A DNA stretch of 64,000 nt, from contig JBIKXS010000006.1 in the NCBI GenBank assembly GCA_044355655.1, forward strand, positions 1 through 64,000, read 5' to 3'. This stretch comes from UBA3064 sp023258775. Its GTDB lineage: Bacteria > Pseudomonadota > Gammaproteobacteria > Burkholderiales > Burkholderiaceae_E. A model generated the notes under the pieces. That model searched no databases, was not told where the DNA came from, and saw only the letters and a list, made by a program, of their open reading frames with translations. Positions within the stretch are counted from its first letter, which is position 1. Each line of letters opens with the position of its first letter. Shown here one piece after another: positions 25,788 to 34,307 of the stretch. The translations under genes and the position numbers were made by a program.

Positions 25788-26252
25788 ATGAACAAGATCA
25801 CACAGCTCATCCCCGAAACTAATCTGCTGCTCAACCTTGAGGCGAGCAGCAAAAAGCGACTCTTCGAACAAACCGGTTTGATGTTTGAAAACCACCACGG
25901 ACTTGCAAGTAGCAAGGTCTTTGATTCCCTGTTTGCTCGCGAGCGACTTGGCTCCACCGGGCTTGGGGCTGGGGTAGCAATTCCTCATGGACGAATCAAG
26001 GGCCTCAAACAAGCGCTTGGCGCTTTCGTAAGACTTGCCAAGCCCTTGCCTTTTGATGCGCCCGATGGTCAACCGGTGAGCTTGGTCTTTTTTCTGTTGG
26101 TACCCGAACATGCCAATCAGGAACATTTGGAGTTGTTGTCGGAACTGGCTGAAATGCTTTCGGATGAGCGTTTCAGAGCAGGTTTGAATCAAGCGCCTGA
26201 TCGCGCCGAAGTTCACCGGATTATGCAGGGTTGGCAGCCCCACGCTGCCTAA
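25788..26252 (+). CDS. ptsN: nitrogen PTS enzyme IIA
   Basis: EIIA-Ntr, a phosphorylatable regulator of nitrogen and potassium metabolism. 154 residues from the ATG at 25788, one base after the hpf stop. The phosphorylated His is in GVAIPHGRIKGL; LVFFLLVPEHANQEHLELLSELAEML is the second family block. Lies between hpf and hprK, so the phosphotransfer regulator and HprK are together. Confidence 0.95.
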   Translation: MNKITQLIPETNLLLNLEASSKKRLFEQTGLMFENHHGLASSKVFDSLFARERLGSTGLGAGVAIPHGRIKGLKQALGAFVRLAKPLPFDAPDGQPVSLVFFLLVPEHANQEHLELLSELAEMLSDERFRAGLNQAPDRAEVHRIMQGWQPHAA

Positions 26253-26270
26253 TCCAGGGTTTTCGCCATC

Positions 26271-27317
26271 ATGTCGGTGACCATTCAACAGTTGTTCACC
26301 GAGACTGCCGAATCCTTAGGACTGGCATGGGTAGACGGCGAGTGCGGTGCAGGTCGTTGCTTTTTGGAAAGCCTCAGAGAACCCGCCGACATGGTGGGCT
26401 ACCTGAATTTGATCCACCCAAATCGATTGCATGTGATCGGTTCAAACGAGGTTGCTTATTATGAACGGCTTGATGACAGCCGACGCGAAGCCTTTTTTGT
26501 CGAACTGCTCAAAGGCAGACCGCCCGCCATTGTGATGGCAGAGGGCTTGTCAGCGCCTGCAGAATTGCGTTCCCGCGCTCATGCCGATGATCTACCACTT
26601 TGGGTGTCGCCTTTGCCCGCCGCAAGAGTCATCGAGAGACTGCGCCAGCATCTCGGAAAAGCCATTGCCGAGCAAACCACCGTCCACGGGGTTCTGATGG
26701 ATGTGCTTGGGCTTGGGGTGTTATTACAAGGCGAATCGGGCCTTGGCAAGAGCGAATTGGCCCTGGAGTTGATTAGCCGCGGCCATGGCCTGGTTGCCGA
26801 CGATGTGGTGGAGCTAGCCCGAATCTCGCCAGTTCTGCTCGAGGGTAAGTGCCCAGCCTTGTTGCAGAATATGCTGGAAGTACGCGGCCTTGGACTTCTT
26901 GATATTAGAACGATTTTTGGTGAAGCCGCAGTGCGCCGCAAGATCCGCCTACGGCTAATTGTTCATCTGATGCGGCGCAGCACCATGGAGCAGGAGTACG
27001 AGCGTTTACCCCTGCAGGCGATCACTCAAACGATATTAGGTATTGAAATTCCTAAAGTGGTCATTCCGGTGGCTGAAGGTCGAAATCTTGCCGTGCTTAC
27101 GGAAGCTGCGGTGCGCTCGACGATCTTGCGATTGCGCGGTATCGATTCCATGCAGGCATTCTTTGAGCGGCAGCGCGCCTTGATGGAGCAAGAGGAGCAA
27201 GCAAACTCAGGCTCGCTCGGGCAACAGCAGGAGAACAACGCTCAGACAGGAGAGATCGCCGCTAGACTGAGCGCCCACCAGAGTCAAGGCGCTTTACCTC
27301 AAGAGGGCAGCGTTTAA
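26271..27317 (+). CDS. hprK: HPr kinase/phosphorylase
   Basis: Phosphorylates and dephosphorylates HPr. The 348-residue protein has an N-terminal HprK domain (about 1-130), then the P-loop GESGLGKSELALELI, the LVADDVVEL segment and the EVRGLGLLDI signature. The C-terminal 35 residues are a Gln/Asn/Ser-rich tail beyond the normal domain end. In proteobacteria lacking sugar PTS systems, HprK is thought to act on the Ntr PTS. It precedes rapZ by 3 bases. Confidence 0.95.
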   Translation: MSVTIQQLFTETAESLGLAWVDGECGAGRCFLESLREPADMVGYLNLIHPNRLHVIGSNEVAYYERLDDSRREAFFVELLKGRPPAIVMAEGLSAPAELRSRAHADDLPLWVSPLPAARVIERLRQHLGKAIAEQTTVHGVLMDVLGLGVLLQGESGLGKSELALELISRGHGLVADDVVELARISPVLLEGKCPALLQNMLEVRGLGLLDIRTIFGEAAVRRKIRLRLIVHLMRRSTMEQEYERLPLQAITQTILGIEIPKVVIPVAEGRNLAVLTEAAVRSTILRLRGIDSMQAFFERQRALMEQEEQANSGSLGQQQENNAQTGEIAARLSAHQSQGALPQEGSV

Positions 27318-27320
27318 ACC

Positions 27321-28175
27321 ATGCGTCTGATTTTGGTTACGGGACTATCTGGTTCGGGGAAATCGGTCGCCATCCGAGAGCTTGAGGACAATGGTTTTTT
27401 TTGTATCGATAACCTGCCTTCGAGGTTTTTGCTCGAAGTCTGTCAGGCGCTGCAACTCGAAGGCCATCAACGGGTTGCAGTTGCGATCGATTCGAGAAGT
27501 CCATCGTCGCTGCCATCGCTGCGTCAGGTATTGAGAACACTTTCCGATATCGGTATGGAAACACAAACGATCTTTCTAGAGGCACGCGACCATGAACTGG
27601 TCCAACGATTTTCCGAAACAAGGCGCAGACATCCGCTTGCGCCAGGTGGCGATCAACTTGAAGCGCAGGGATTAAGGGAGGCGATCGCCAAGGAAAGATC
27701 AATGCTTGAGTCGGTCCGTCAGGGCGCTGCCACACTCGACTCAACCGGGGTTCATCCAAGACAGTTGCGGCGCTGGATACGCGAGATCGCCGCAACCACT
27801 GCGCAAAGTATCACGCTTAGCCTTGAGTCTTTCGCGTTCAAGCATGGCGTGCCCGAACATGCCGATCTACTTTTTGATGCGCGATGTTTGCCCAACCCGC
27901 ATTATGAAGATCATCTCCGCTTGCTTGATGGCCGCGACCTTGCCGTAGCGAACTATCTCGAAGCAAGCGAACAGGGACCGGCACTTGTCAGTTCGATCGA
28001 AGCCTGGTTACGGCGCTGGCTTCCCGAGTATGCGCAGGACCAACGCTCTTATCTGACGGTTGCAATCGGTTGTACCGGCGGGCAACATCGATCGGTATGG
28101 GCTGTGGAACAGCTTGGTCAAAGACTTGCAGATCTTGGTGCCATCGTTCGACACCGAGGGCTTGTTCATGACTAA
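27321..28175 (+). CDS. rapZ: RapZ RNase adapter / nucleotide-binding protein
   Basis: In enterics RapZ targets GlmZ RNA for decay; in beta-proteobacteria the role is not established. 284 residues with P-loop GLSGSGKSVAIRELEDNGFFCIDNLP at the N-terminus and C-terminal IGCTGGQHRSVWAVEQL. Normal length. Part of the ptsN-hprK-rapZ group. Confidence 0.95.
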   Translation: MRLILVTGLSGSGKSVAIRELEDNGFFCIDNLPSRFLLEVCQALQLEGHQRVAVAIDSRSPSSLPSLRQVLRTLSDIGMETQTIFLEARDHELVQRFSETRRRHPLAPGGDQLEAQGLREAIAKERSMLESVRQGAATLDSTGVHPRQLRRWIREIAATTAQSITLSLESFAFKHGVPEHADLLFDARCLPNPHYEDHLRLLDGRDLAVANYLEASEQGPALVSSIEAWLRRWLPEYAQDQRSYLTVAIGCTGGQHRSVWAVEQLGQRLADLGAIVRHRGLVHD

Positions 28176-28187
28176 ATCATTTACAGT

Positions 28188-28796
28188 ATGAATAACGTAC
28201 CAATTTTTCCACTCAGTTATCCGCTTTTTGAGGAGGGTGTATTACCGCTTCAAATATTTGAGCAACGATATCTTGATTTGGTACGCGAGTGCACCCGCGA
28301 GGCCAAAGCCTTCGGTGTGTGCATGATTATTAAGGGCAAGGAAAGCGGTCACGCAGCAGAACACGCTGAGGTTGGCACTCTTGCCTTGATTCGTGATTTT
28401 GATCAGACAGAAACAGGCCTGCTTTACATCCGTGCACTTGGTGATAAACGCTTTCGTGTTCGCAAGCGATGGGTGCAAACAAACGCCTTGATAAGAGCTG
28501 ATATCGAACTCTTAGACGATTTCGATGATCTCGCAGTCCAACCCATGGACGATCAGTTTGAGAAGGTCAGGCAATTGCTCGAGCAACTGCACCAACAACT
28601 CAAACAGCAACACCCAGATGCTTTTCATAAGGTTATTGAAACCCCCTTGCGTTATCAGGACAGACCTTGGGTAACCAATCGCCTAATTGAACTCATACAG
28701 GTTCATCCGACCCAAAAGCAGCAGTGGCTTGAGGAGGCGAGCTCACGTCGTTTCGTTTCTCTATTTAACTATTTAGATCAACAAGGAGCCTTTTAG
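28188..28796 (+). CDS. LON N-terminal (substrate-binding) domain protein
   Basis: 202-residue stand-alone LON-N domain, no ATPase or protease part. The domain hallmarks VPIFPLSYPLFEEGVLPLQIFEQRYLDLV and FGVCMIIKGKESG with EVGTLALIRDFDQ are clear; the C-terminal half is helical (QFEKVRQLLEQLHQQL). Biochemical role unknown. Last gene in the rpoN-side operon; its stop overlaps the stop of convergent mutY by 3 bases. Confidence 0.88.
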   Translation: MNNVPIFPLSYPLFEEGVLPLQIFEQRYLDLVRECTREAKAFGVCMIIKGKESGHAAEHAEVGTLALIRDFDQTETGLLYIRALGDKRFRVRKRWVQTNALIRADIELLDDFDDLAVQPMDDQFEKVRQLLEQLHQQLKQQHPDAFHKVIETPLRYQDRPWVTNRLIELIQVHPTQKQQWLEEASSRRFVSLFNYLDQQGAF

Positions 28797-30058
28797 TTGC
28801 TGGCTCCAATGAGTTGCCGCAAACATCGAGGAATCCCAAGGTTTAGTGCATCTTTGGGCTGAATCCAAAGAAATTGGTGATGCCCAACAAGAGGGGCCTC
28901 CATGCCATAAACCTGCGCCACGTCGCGGACTTGCAAATCCTCTTTTGATGGCACATCACGATGCAAGCGAATATGAAGCAAGGGCGCATGAAGTCGAAAA
29001 TGCGTAAAGCTTTGCGCCACATACGAATGCCAATCAAGCCGAGCATCTTGTTTTATGCTCGACTTTAGAACGTTAAAAATAGGCCGCGCTAAGGGCTGAG
29101 TGCCGAGGCGCTTCGTGTCGAGGCGCTGCGTGCAGGCTTGCTGCCAAAGCAAATGCATCGTCCTCATGATCGAACGCTTATCTTTTAGGGCCTGATCGGG
29201 CTGTGGGTTCGCCATCAAGTGCCCAATCAGTGATTCTGGTAAGGATTCAATTGTTGGCAGACTCCACATGGAGGCCCAAATACCATGCTCGGGCCTGCGA
29301 ATTAGCAATATGCTTTGTCCATCGCTAATCCACACCATCAACCAATAGCGAAGCGGCAATGACTTTTTCGGCTTGGCCAATGGGAGTGCGCGTTCTCTAC
29401 CCTGGGATTTCGCCTTACAAACCGCCTGCAAGGGACACTGCTCGCAACGGGGCTGCCTTTGCAAGCAGCGGGTAGCCCCTAGATCCATCAAGCCTTGTGT
29501 ATACGCAGGCATATCCTCGCTTTGCGGTAACAAGGACTCTGCCAAGGACCAAAATGCATGAAGCGCCTTGCTGCTTTGCGTGTCGAGCTCAAGCGCAAAG
29601 ACACGAGCCAGAACGCGCTTGACATTGCCATCGAGAATGGCCGCTCGCCGCTGAAATGCAAAGGCAGCGATCGCTGCGGCGGTCGAGCGCCCAATGCCTG
29701 GAAGCTCGGCCAGTGCTTGCTCTTCACGGGGAAACTCGCCCTGGAAACGCGCAACAATTGTTTGGGCACAAGCATGCAAAAGCTTTGCTCGGCGGTAGTA
29801 ACCCAAGCCACTCCACAAAGCCAGTACATCATCCAAAGAGGCTTGCGCAAGACAATGGATATCAGGAAAGCGGGCGATGAAGACATCGTAGTAACGGGTG
29901 ACCGTAGCGACCTGAGTTTGCTGCAGCATGATCTCGGACACCCAGATTCGATAGGGATCTTGAGTGTTTTGCCATGGCAGATCGTGACGACCTTCAAGAC
30001 GCTGCCATCTCACGAGTAAGGCTGCAAAGTCAGCCTTGGCGTCCGGCACCGTGGCCAT
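28793..30058 (-). CDS. mutY: adenine DNA glycosylase MutY
   Basis: Removes adenine mispaired with 8-oxoguanine. About 421 residues: the HhH glycosylase domain with EIMLQQTQVATVTRYY, helix-hairpin-helix LPGIGRSTAAAI and catalytic-Asp segment ILDGNVKRVL; the [4Fe-4S] ligands in CLQRQPRCEQCPLQAVC; and a C-terminal NUDIX-like domain. ATG at 30058 overlaps the mutM stop by one base. A 15-bp tandem duplication (29101-29130) encodes RLDTK/RLGTQ in the linker region of the C-terminal domain. Confidence 0.95.
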   Translation of the reverse strand: MATVPDAKADFAALLVRWQRLEGRHDLPWQNTQDPYRIWVSEIMLQQTQVATVTRYYDVFIARFPDIHCLAQASLDDVLALWSGLGYYRRAKLLHACAQTIVARFQGEFPREEQALAELPGIGRSTAAAIAAFAFQRRAAILDGNVKRVLARVFALELDTQSSKALHAFWSLAESLLPQSEDMPAYTQGLMDLGATRCLQRQPRCEQCPLQAVCKAKSQGRERALPLAKPKKSLPLRYWLMVWISDGQSILLIRRPEHGIWASMWSLPTIESLPESLIGHLMANPQPDQALKDKRSIMRTMHLLWQQACTQRLDTKRLGTQPLARPIFNVLKSSIKQDARLDWHSYVAQSFTHFRLHAPLLHIRLHRDVPSKEDLQVRDVAQVYGMEAPLVGHHQFLWIQPKDALNLGIPRCLRQLIGASN

Positions 30059-30981
30059 CACCGTTGACAGCTAAGGCATGCGAAGCTTGAACGCTGAGCT
30101 TGGATGAAGCGCTTGATGCTTTCACCGCAACGCTGACAAGCTTTGCCTTCACTTGCATAAACCGTGTAGCGATTTTGGAATTCACCGCTTTGCCCATGTG
30201 AACTCACAAAGTCGCGAAGCGTCGAGCCGCCCGCAGCAATTGCCTCGTCCAAAACCTCCACAATGCACTGGGCTAGCCGTTGATAGCGTCTCAGCGAGAT
30301 TCGCCCTGCACTGCGCCTCGGATCGATACCGGCCCGAAACAAGGCTTCGCAGGCGTAGATGTTGCCAACACCCACTACTGGCTCACCACTTAAAAGCCAT
30401 GGTTTGACAGCAAGCTTACGCCTGCGACTGCTGCGAAAAAGGTGCTCGCCAGAAAACGCCTCATCAAATGGCTCAGGTCCGAGCCTTGCAAGCAGCGCTT
30501 GCGCTCGTCCGAGCGAATGGGCATTTGCTGCTGACGCTTTATGATTTACTTCGTCCCCTGCTGCTGACGCCTTATGGTTTACTTTGTCCCCATCGGTATT
30601 TAGTGCTGGCGATGTGTCACGCTCACTGAGCCACAAGACCGAACCAAAGCGCCTTGGGTCGTTGAATCTCAAGGACTGCCCGCCTTCAAACTCCCATTGC
30701 ACATGATCGTGCTTTTGCAAGGGAGCCGTCGCCGCAATCAGTTGCACGGTTCCAGACATCCCAAGGTGAACAAGCATTGTCCCGCTTGTGAAACGAAAAA
30801 GCAGGTATTTCGACCGTCGCGAAACCTCAAGCAGCGCTTTTCCCTGGCAAGCTTGTGCTAGGTGTTCGCTGACCGGCCAGCGTAGCGAGGCGTTAAAGAC
30901 CTGCATGCGTTCAAGCCTGCGTCCTTTCAACGCGGGGTTCAAGCCGCGACGAAGAACTTCAACTTCGGGTAACTCAGGCAT
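30058..30981 (-). CDS. mutM: formamidopyrimidine-DNA glycosylase MutM (Fpg)
   Basis: Excises 8-oxoguanine; partner of MutY in the GO system, and here cotranscribed with it. 307 residues: N-terminal catalytic MPELPEVEVL (Pro2, Glu3), H2TH region SLRDFVSSHGQSGEFQNRYTVY split across about 250-272, and a four-Cys zinc finger CQRCGES...CLSCQR at the end. An insertion of about 35 residues at 121-157, not seen in shorter family members, contains a tandem 11-residue duplication (GDKVNHKASAA / GDEVNHKASAA). Confidence 0.95.
   Translation of the reverse strand: MPELPEVEVLRRGLNPALKGRRLERMQVFNASLRWPVSEHLAQACQGKALLEVSRRSKYLLFRFTSGTMLVHLGMSGTVQLIAATAPLQKHDHVQWEFEGGQSLRFNDPRRFGSVLWLSERDTSPALNTDGDKVNHKASAAGDEVNHKASAANAHSLGRAQALLARLGPEPFDEAFSGEHLFRSSRRRKLAVKPWLLSGEPVVGVGNIYACEALFRAGIDPRRSAGRISLRRYQRLAQCIVEVLDEAIAAGGSTLRDFVSSHGQSGEFQNRYTVYASEGKACQRCGESIKRFIQAQRSSFACLSCQR
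30526..30591. repeat. 33-bp tandem duplication within mutM
   Basis: Two adjacent 33-bp copies (30526-30558 and 30559-30591) differ at three positions, giving two 11-residue copies in a loop of MutM. The unit length keeps the frame. Of the three differences, at least two are synonymous, suggesting the duplication has persisted for some time. Confidence 0.9.
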
Positions 30982-31127
30982 CGACCTTTATCCTCAATAA
31001 GCGGGTGAATTCGATGGCAAAGAAAACCAAACCATGTGCCAAAACAAAAGGTCAGCGAAAAGCGTTTGTTGAGTTCGTCTTACCGATGTCATCAACACAG
31101 TTTCGCGAATCCCGTTAGCATAGCGAA

Positions 31128-32522
31128 ATGACCTTCAAGCAAACGGCCAAGATGCGGGACAAAACGCGGGACAAAACGCGGCATGCTTTCATAGCGCTGC
31201 TTTTAAGCCTTTGGGCGGCTTTTGCACCGCCTCGCGCCTGGTCTGAGCAAGAGGCGAGCGATCCCGGCGATGCAATTGAGGCAGCCGCGCTCGCCGCTGC
31301 TGATCAGTCCGAGACTAAACCCGGCGTCGAACTTAGCCCCGCTGTCGTCTTTCAAGTTCTTGCAGCAGAAATCGCAGCGCAGCGCGGTCAACTCGGTACG
31401 GCATCACAAACCCTGATCGAACTGGCAAAGACCACCGGCGATTCGCGACTTGCACGGCGGGCGACCGAACTTTCACTTCGCGAACGTGTTTTTGCGCGCG
31501 CGCTGGCTTCTGCTGAGCTTTGGCGCGATCTGGCGCCTAGCTCGACACAGGCAAAGCTTGTGCTTGAAAATCTTTATTTGGCAGCCTCTCGTTTTGACAA
31601 GGCTGGCGATTTGATTGGCAGACGCCTTGAAGCTGCAAAAACCACCCAGGAACGCGCGGCCATTTGGATAAATTTGCGGCAATTATTATTGCGTACTGGT
31701 CGTCCAGAAGCCGCGATCGGACTTGTTGAGTCGCTTCAACAAAGTGATCGGGACTCACTTGGCGAAGCTCAGGCTAGCCTTGCCCTGCTTCAGGTTCAAG
31801 CGGGTGACAAACAAAGTGTGAATTCGATTGCCAAGCTACTCAACCAAAAGCTCAACCCAAACACACGCCTCGAACTTGCCCAGGCCGCCATGCAGCTAAA
31901 GCGGCTTGATTTAGCGCAGGCCCCTCTTGAGGAGCTTTCGCAAAAGGGCAAAGAACCTGCCCTGCAATCGCAGGCATTGTTGTTACTCGCACAACTGATG
32001 CGTGAAAGTGCAAGGGCTGACGAAGGATTTCGCCTGCTCGATCAAGAGCTACAACAAGACCCACAGCGCGTTGAATTGCTCTATGACCACGCCATGGCAG
32101 CAGAGCGACTCAATAAGCTAGATATCGCCGAGCAAAGCCTACGGCGCCTGATCGCGGTTCGCCCGCGCCATGCCCATGCCTACAACGCGCTTGGCTATTC
32201 CCTTGCTGATCGCAATATCAGACTTGAGGAAGCGCAGGCTTACATCGAAAAAGCGCTCGAACTTGCACCCGAAGACCCGCACATCATCGACAGCATGGGG
32301 TGGGTTCGCTACAGGCGGGGTGATTTAGCAGGCGCTCTAATGTACTTGCAAAAGGCCTATCAATTGCAGGCCGATCCCGAGATCGCGATCCACTTGGGTG
32401 AAGTGCTCTGGAAACTTGACCGGAAAGACGAAGCGATCGCCCTGTGGCGCCAAGCTCAAAAGACTGAACCTGCCAATCAGCTTTTGCGTGACACGCTCAA
32501 CCGTCTGGCGGTCACGCTGTAA
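31128..32522 (+). CDS. TPR-repeat periplasmic protein
   Basis: 464 residues with a signal peptide (hydrophobic part about 22-38, ending AWSEQ) and tetratricopeptide repeats, clearest at HAYNALGYSLADRNIRLEEAQAYIEKAL and DSMGWVRYRRGDLAGALMYLQKAY. TPR proteins between mutM and lolB are usual in Burkholderiales; the function is unknown, possibly scaffolding in the envelope. The N-terminus contains a perfect 12-bp duplication (31154-31177) giving a second RDKT. Confidence 0.85.
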   Translation: MTFKQTAKMRDKTRDKTRHAFIALLLSLWAAFAPPRAWSEQEASDPGDAIEAAALAAADQSETKPGVELSPAVVFQVLAAEIAAQRGQLGTASQTLIELAKTTGDSRLARRATELSLRERVFARALASAELWRDLAPSSTQAKLVLENLYLAASRFDKAGDLIGRRLEAAKTTQERAAIWINLRQLLLRTGRPEAAIGLVESLQQSDRDSLGEAQASLALLQVQAGDKQSVNSIAKLLNQKLNPNTRLELAQAAMQLKRLDLAQAPLEELSQKGKEPALQSQALLLLAQLMRESARADEGFRLLDQELQQDPQRVELLYDHAMAAERLNKLDIAEQSLRRLIAVRPRHAHAYNALGYSLADRNIRLEEAQAYIEKALELAPEDPHIIDSMGWVRYRRGDLAGALMYLQKAYQLQADPEIAIHLGEVLWKLDRKDEAIALWRQAQKTEPANQLLRDTLNRLAVTL

Positions 32523-32530
32523 AGCAAACC

Positions 32531-33112
32531 GTGATTCCCGGCTGGTTCGCGAAACGTATGATGCGCGCGCAAGGCAAGCGGGCTCCCTCGCTTTGGCCTA
32601 AGCGTCTGGTCGCTTTAATTGCTTACAGCGTCTTTTTTTTCTTGAGTGCTGCTGGCGCAAGTACCGAGAGCACAAATGCCCGCAATTCCCCCAATCGATT
32701 TGAAGCAAGTGGCCGTTTTGGTCTTCGTTTGGAGCAGGCCGAGCGGGTTTTGCATTTGCAAGGACTATTCGAGGTCAAGACCGATCATCAATTGGCGCAA
32801 GTCGAACTTTTCGATCCTGCTGGTCAAAGGCTTTTATTATGGAAGCAGGATGCTGGTGGCGAGGCTTTGATCGAAACAGCCCGCGATGGGCCAAGCAGCG
32901 CCTTATTCGTGCAGCAATGGCTGCAAAAACAAGGCGTGAAGATAGATATCGACCAACTCGACGCTTGGCGTTGGCGCCGATGGCTTGAGCTGGCCGAGGG
33001 GCGTTTCAGCCAAGGTGGCTTCGTCATCGAACGCAGTCCAAAGAAGCTTGTGATTGAGCAGGCGCAGGGCAGCAAGTTGCGCTTGATCATCGTACCGTCT
33101 GAAAAGCCTTGA
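32531..33112 (+). CDS. lolB: LolB-like outer-membrane lipoprotein receptor, no lipid-anchor cysteine
   Basis: By position (TPR - lolB - ispE) and by its pattern (FEASGRFGLRLEQAERVLHL, ELFDPAGQRLLLW, WRRWLELAEGRFSQGGF) this is the LolB family, which receives lipoproteins from LolA and inserts them in the outer membrane. About 193 residues from GTG 32531, or 184 from the ATG at 32558. There is an N-terminal hydrophobic signal (about 26-43), but no lipobox: the stretch reads LSAAGAS, and the whole protein has no cysteine. The assignment is therefore inferred from context and weak similarity. Confidence 0.7.
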   Translation: MIPGWFAKRMMRAQGKRAPSLWPKRLVALIAYSVFFFLSAAGASTESTNARNSPNRFEASGRFGLRLEQAERVLHLQGLFEVKTDHQLAQVELFDPAGQRLLLWKQDAGGEALIETARDGPSSALFVQQWLQKQGVKIDIDQLDAWRWRRWLELAEGRFSQGGFVIERSPKKLVIEQAQGSKLRLIIVPSEKP

Positions 33113-34032
33113 GCGAAACAATCTTGGTACCGTCAACGTCTAGGCCAACACTTCGAGAAGCAGCGCCAGCCAAGCTGAATTTGCATTTGCATGTCTTGGG
33201 GCGGCGCGATGATGGCTACCACGAACTCGATACCAGCTTTGCCTTAATCAATTGGTACGATGAGGTTGAACTTGGCCTGCGTGATGATGGACAGATTCAC
33301 CGACTCGAAGATCAAGTGGGCATCGAGGCCTCGAAAGACTTGGCCGTACGTGCCGCGTTTTGCATGAAGCTTGCCTGTGAAGCGCAAGGAAAGCCTTGTC
33401 CTGGCGTAAATATACGTGTGCTCAAACGAATTCCGCAGGGCGCAGGCCTTGGGGGCGGCAGCAGCAACGCAGCAAGCGTACTTCGCCTACTCAATCAGCT
33501 CTGGGGTCTGCATTTGAACGCGATGCAATTGAGTGGCATGGCAGTGTCGCTTGGGGCTGATGTTCCAGTCTTTATTCGTCGACAAAATGCGCTGGGTGGA
33601 GGCGTTGGCGAGAGCTTGCGCACACTCGAGCTGCCGATCGCCCACTTCGTGGTCATCATGCCTCCGATTGCAGTCTCAACAGCAAGCGTTTTTGCTGACC
33701 CGAAATTGACACGTGCTTCGAAAGCACTCAAAATCTCAGATTGTCCGATTTGGTCCGATTTCATGCAGGGTCATAATGACCTGCAAGCAGTTGTAGTCGC
33801 GCAAAATCGATCGGTTGAATTCGCGCTCAACTGTTTACAGAAACAAGCGCTGAAATTAGGTATTTCGTCTGGTTGGCCGAGGATGTCGGGCTCCGGTGCA
33901 GCGGTGTTCTGCATGGTTCGTGATGCGCTTGAAGGTTCACAGCTTGAGGCCGCAGTGAAATCGAGCCTAGCCGATGAGTCCTGGCTGGTTAAGCTTGTGT
34001 CAACTGACTTAGGTAGTGAGCAGCAAGGCTAA
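33109..34032 (+). CDS. ispE: 4-diphosphocytidyl-2-C-methyl-D-erythritol kinase
   Basis: GHMP kinase of the non-mevalonate isoprenoid pathway. 307 residues: N-terminal APAKLNLHLHVLGRRDDGYHEL, the ATP-binding GHMP motif IPQGAGLGGGSSNAASVLRLL, and the C-terminal MSGSGAAVF. The start is TTG at 33109, overlapping the lolB stop (TTGA). An internal GTG at 33325 is too far in. Followed by tRNA-Gln after 78 bases. Confidence 0.95.
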   Translation: MSETILVPSTSRPTLREAAPAKLNLHLHVLGRRDDGYHELDTSFALINWYDEVELGLRDDGQIHRLEDQVGIEASKDLAVRAAFCMKLACEAQGKPCPGVNIRVLKRIPQGAGLGGGSSNAASVLRLLNQLWGLHLNAMQLSGMAVSLGADVPVFIRRQNALGGGVGESLRTLELPIAHFVVIMPPIAVSTASVFADPKLTRASKALKISDCPIWSDFMQGHNDLQAVVVAQNRSVEFALNCLQKQALKLGISSGWPRMSGSGAAVFCMVRDALEGSQLEAAVKSSLADESWLVKLVSTDLGSEQQG

Positions 34033-34110
34033 GGCCAGCAGATTGGGGCAGTAACTTAGATGGATGTAGGTTAGAAGGGTTTAGGGTATAAGGCGTTTTG
34101 GTTGTACCGG

Positions 34111-34187
34111 TGGGGAGTCGCCAAGTTGGTTAAGGCACCGGATTTTGATTCCGGCATTCGAGGGTTCGAATCCTTCCTCCCCAGCCA
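34111..34187 (+). tRNA. tRNA-Gln (anticodon TTG), CCA encoded
   Basis: Cloverleaf visible by eye: acceptor TGGGGAG pairs with CTCCCCA, the D arm holds GTTGGTTAAGGC, the anticodon stem CCGGA/TCCGG closes the loop TTTTGAT with anticodon TTG, and the T arm has the TTCGAAT loop. Discriminator G is followed by an encoded CCA. 77 bases. It sits between ispE and prs, the standard Burkholderiales position. Confidence 0.96.
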
Positions 34188-34307
34188 ACACTGCCGCGGC
34201 TGATGTCGCAGCCTTAGGCAACAGATCGCAGGCTGATGGTTTGGCTTCGATCAAACAAGCGTCTTCACGCACCGTGAAGCACTTGGTCTCTAGCATAGGT
34301 TTGCGGC

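Noticed and set aside
34033..34110. TATAAG at 34087-34092 as the tRNA-Gln promoter
   Set aside because: No matching -35 element at normal spacing; not strong enough to list as a feature.
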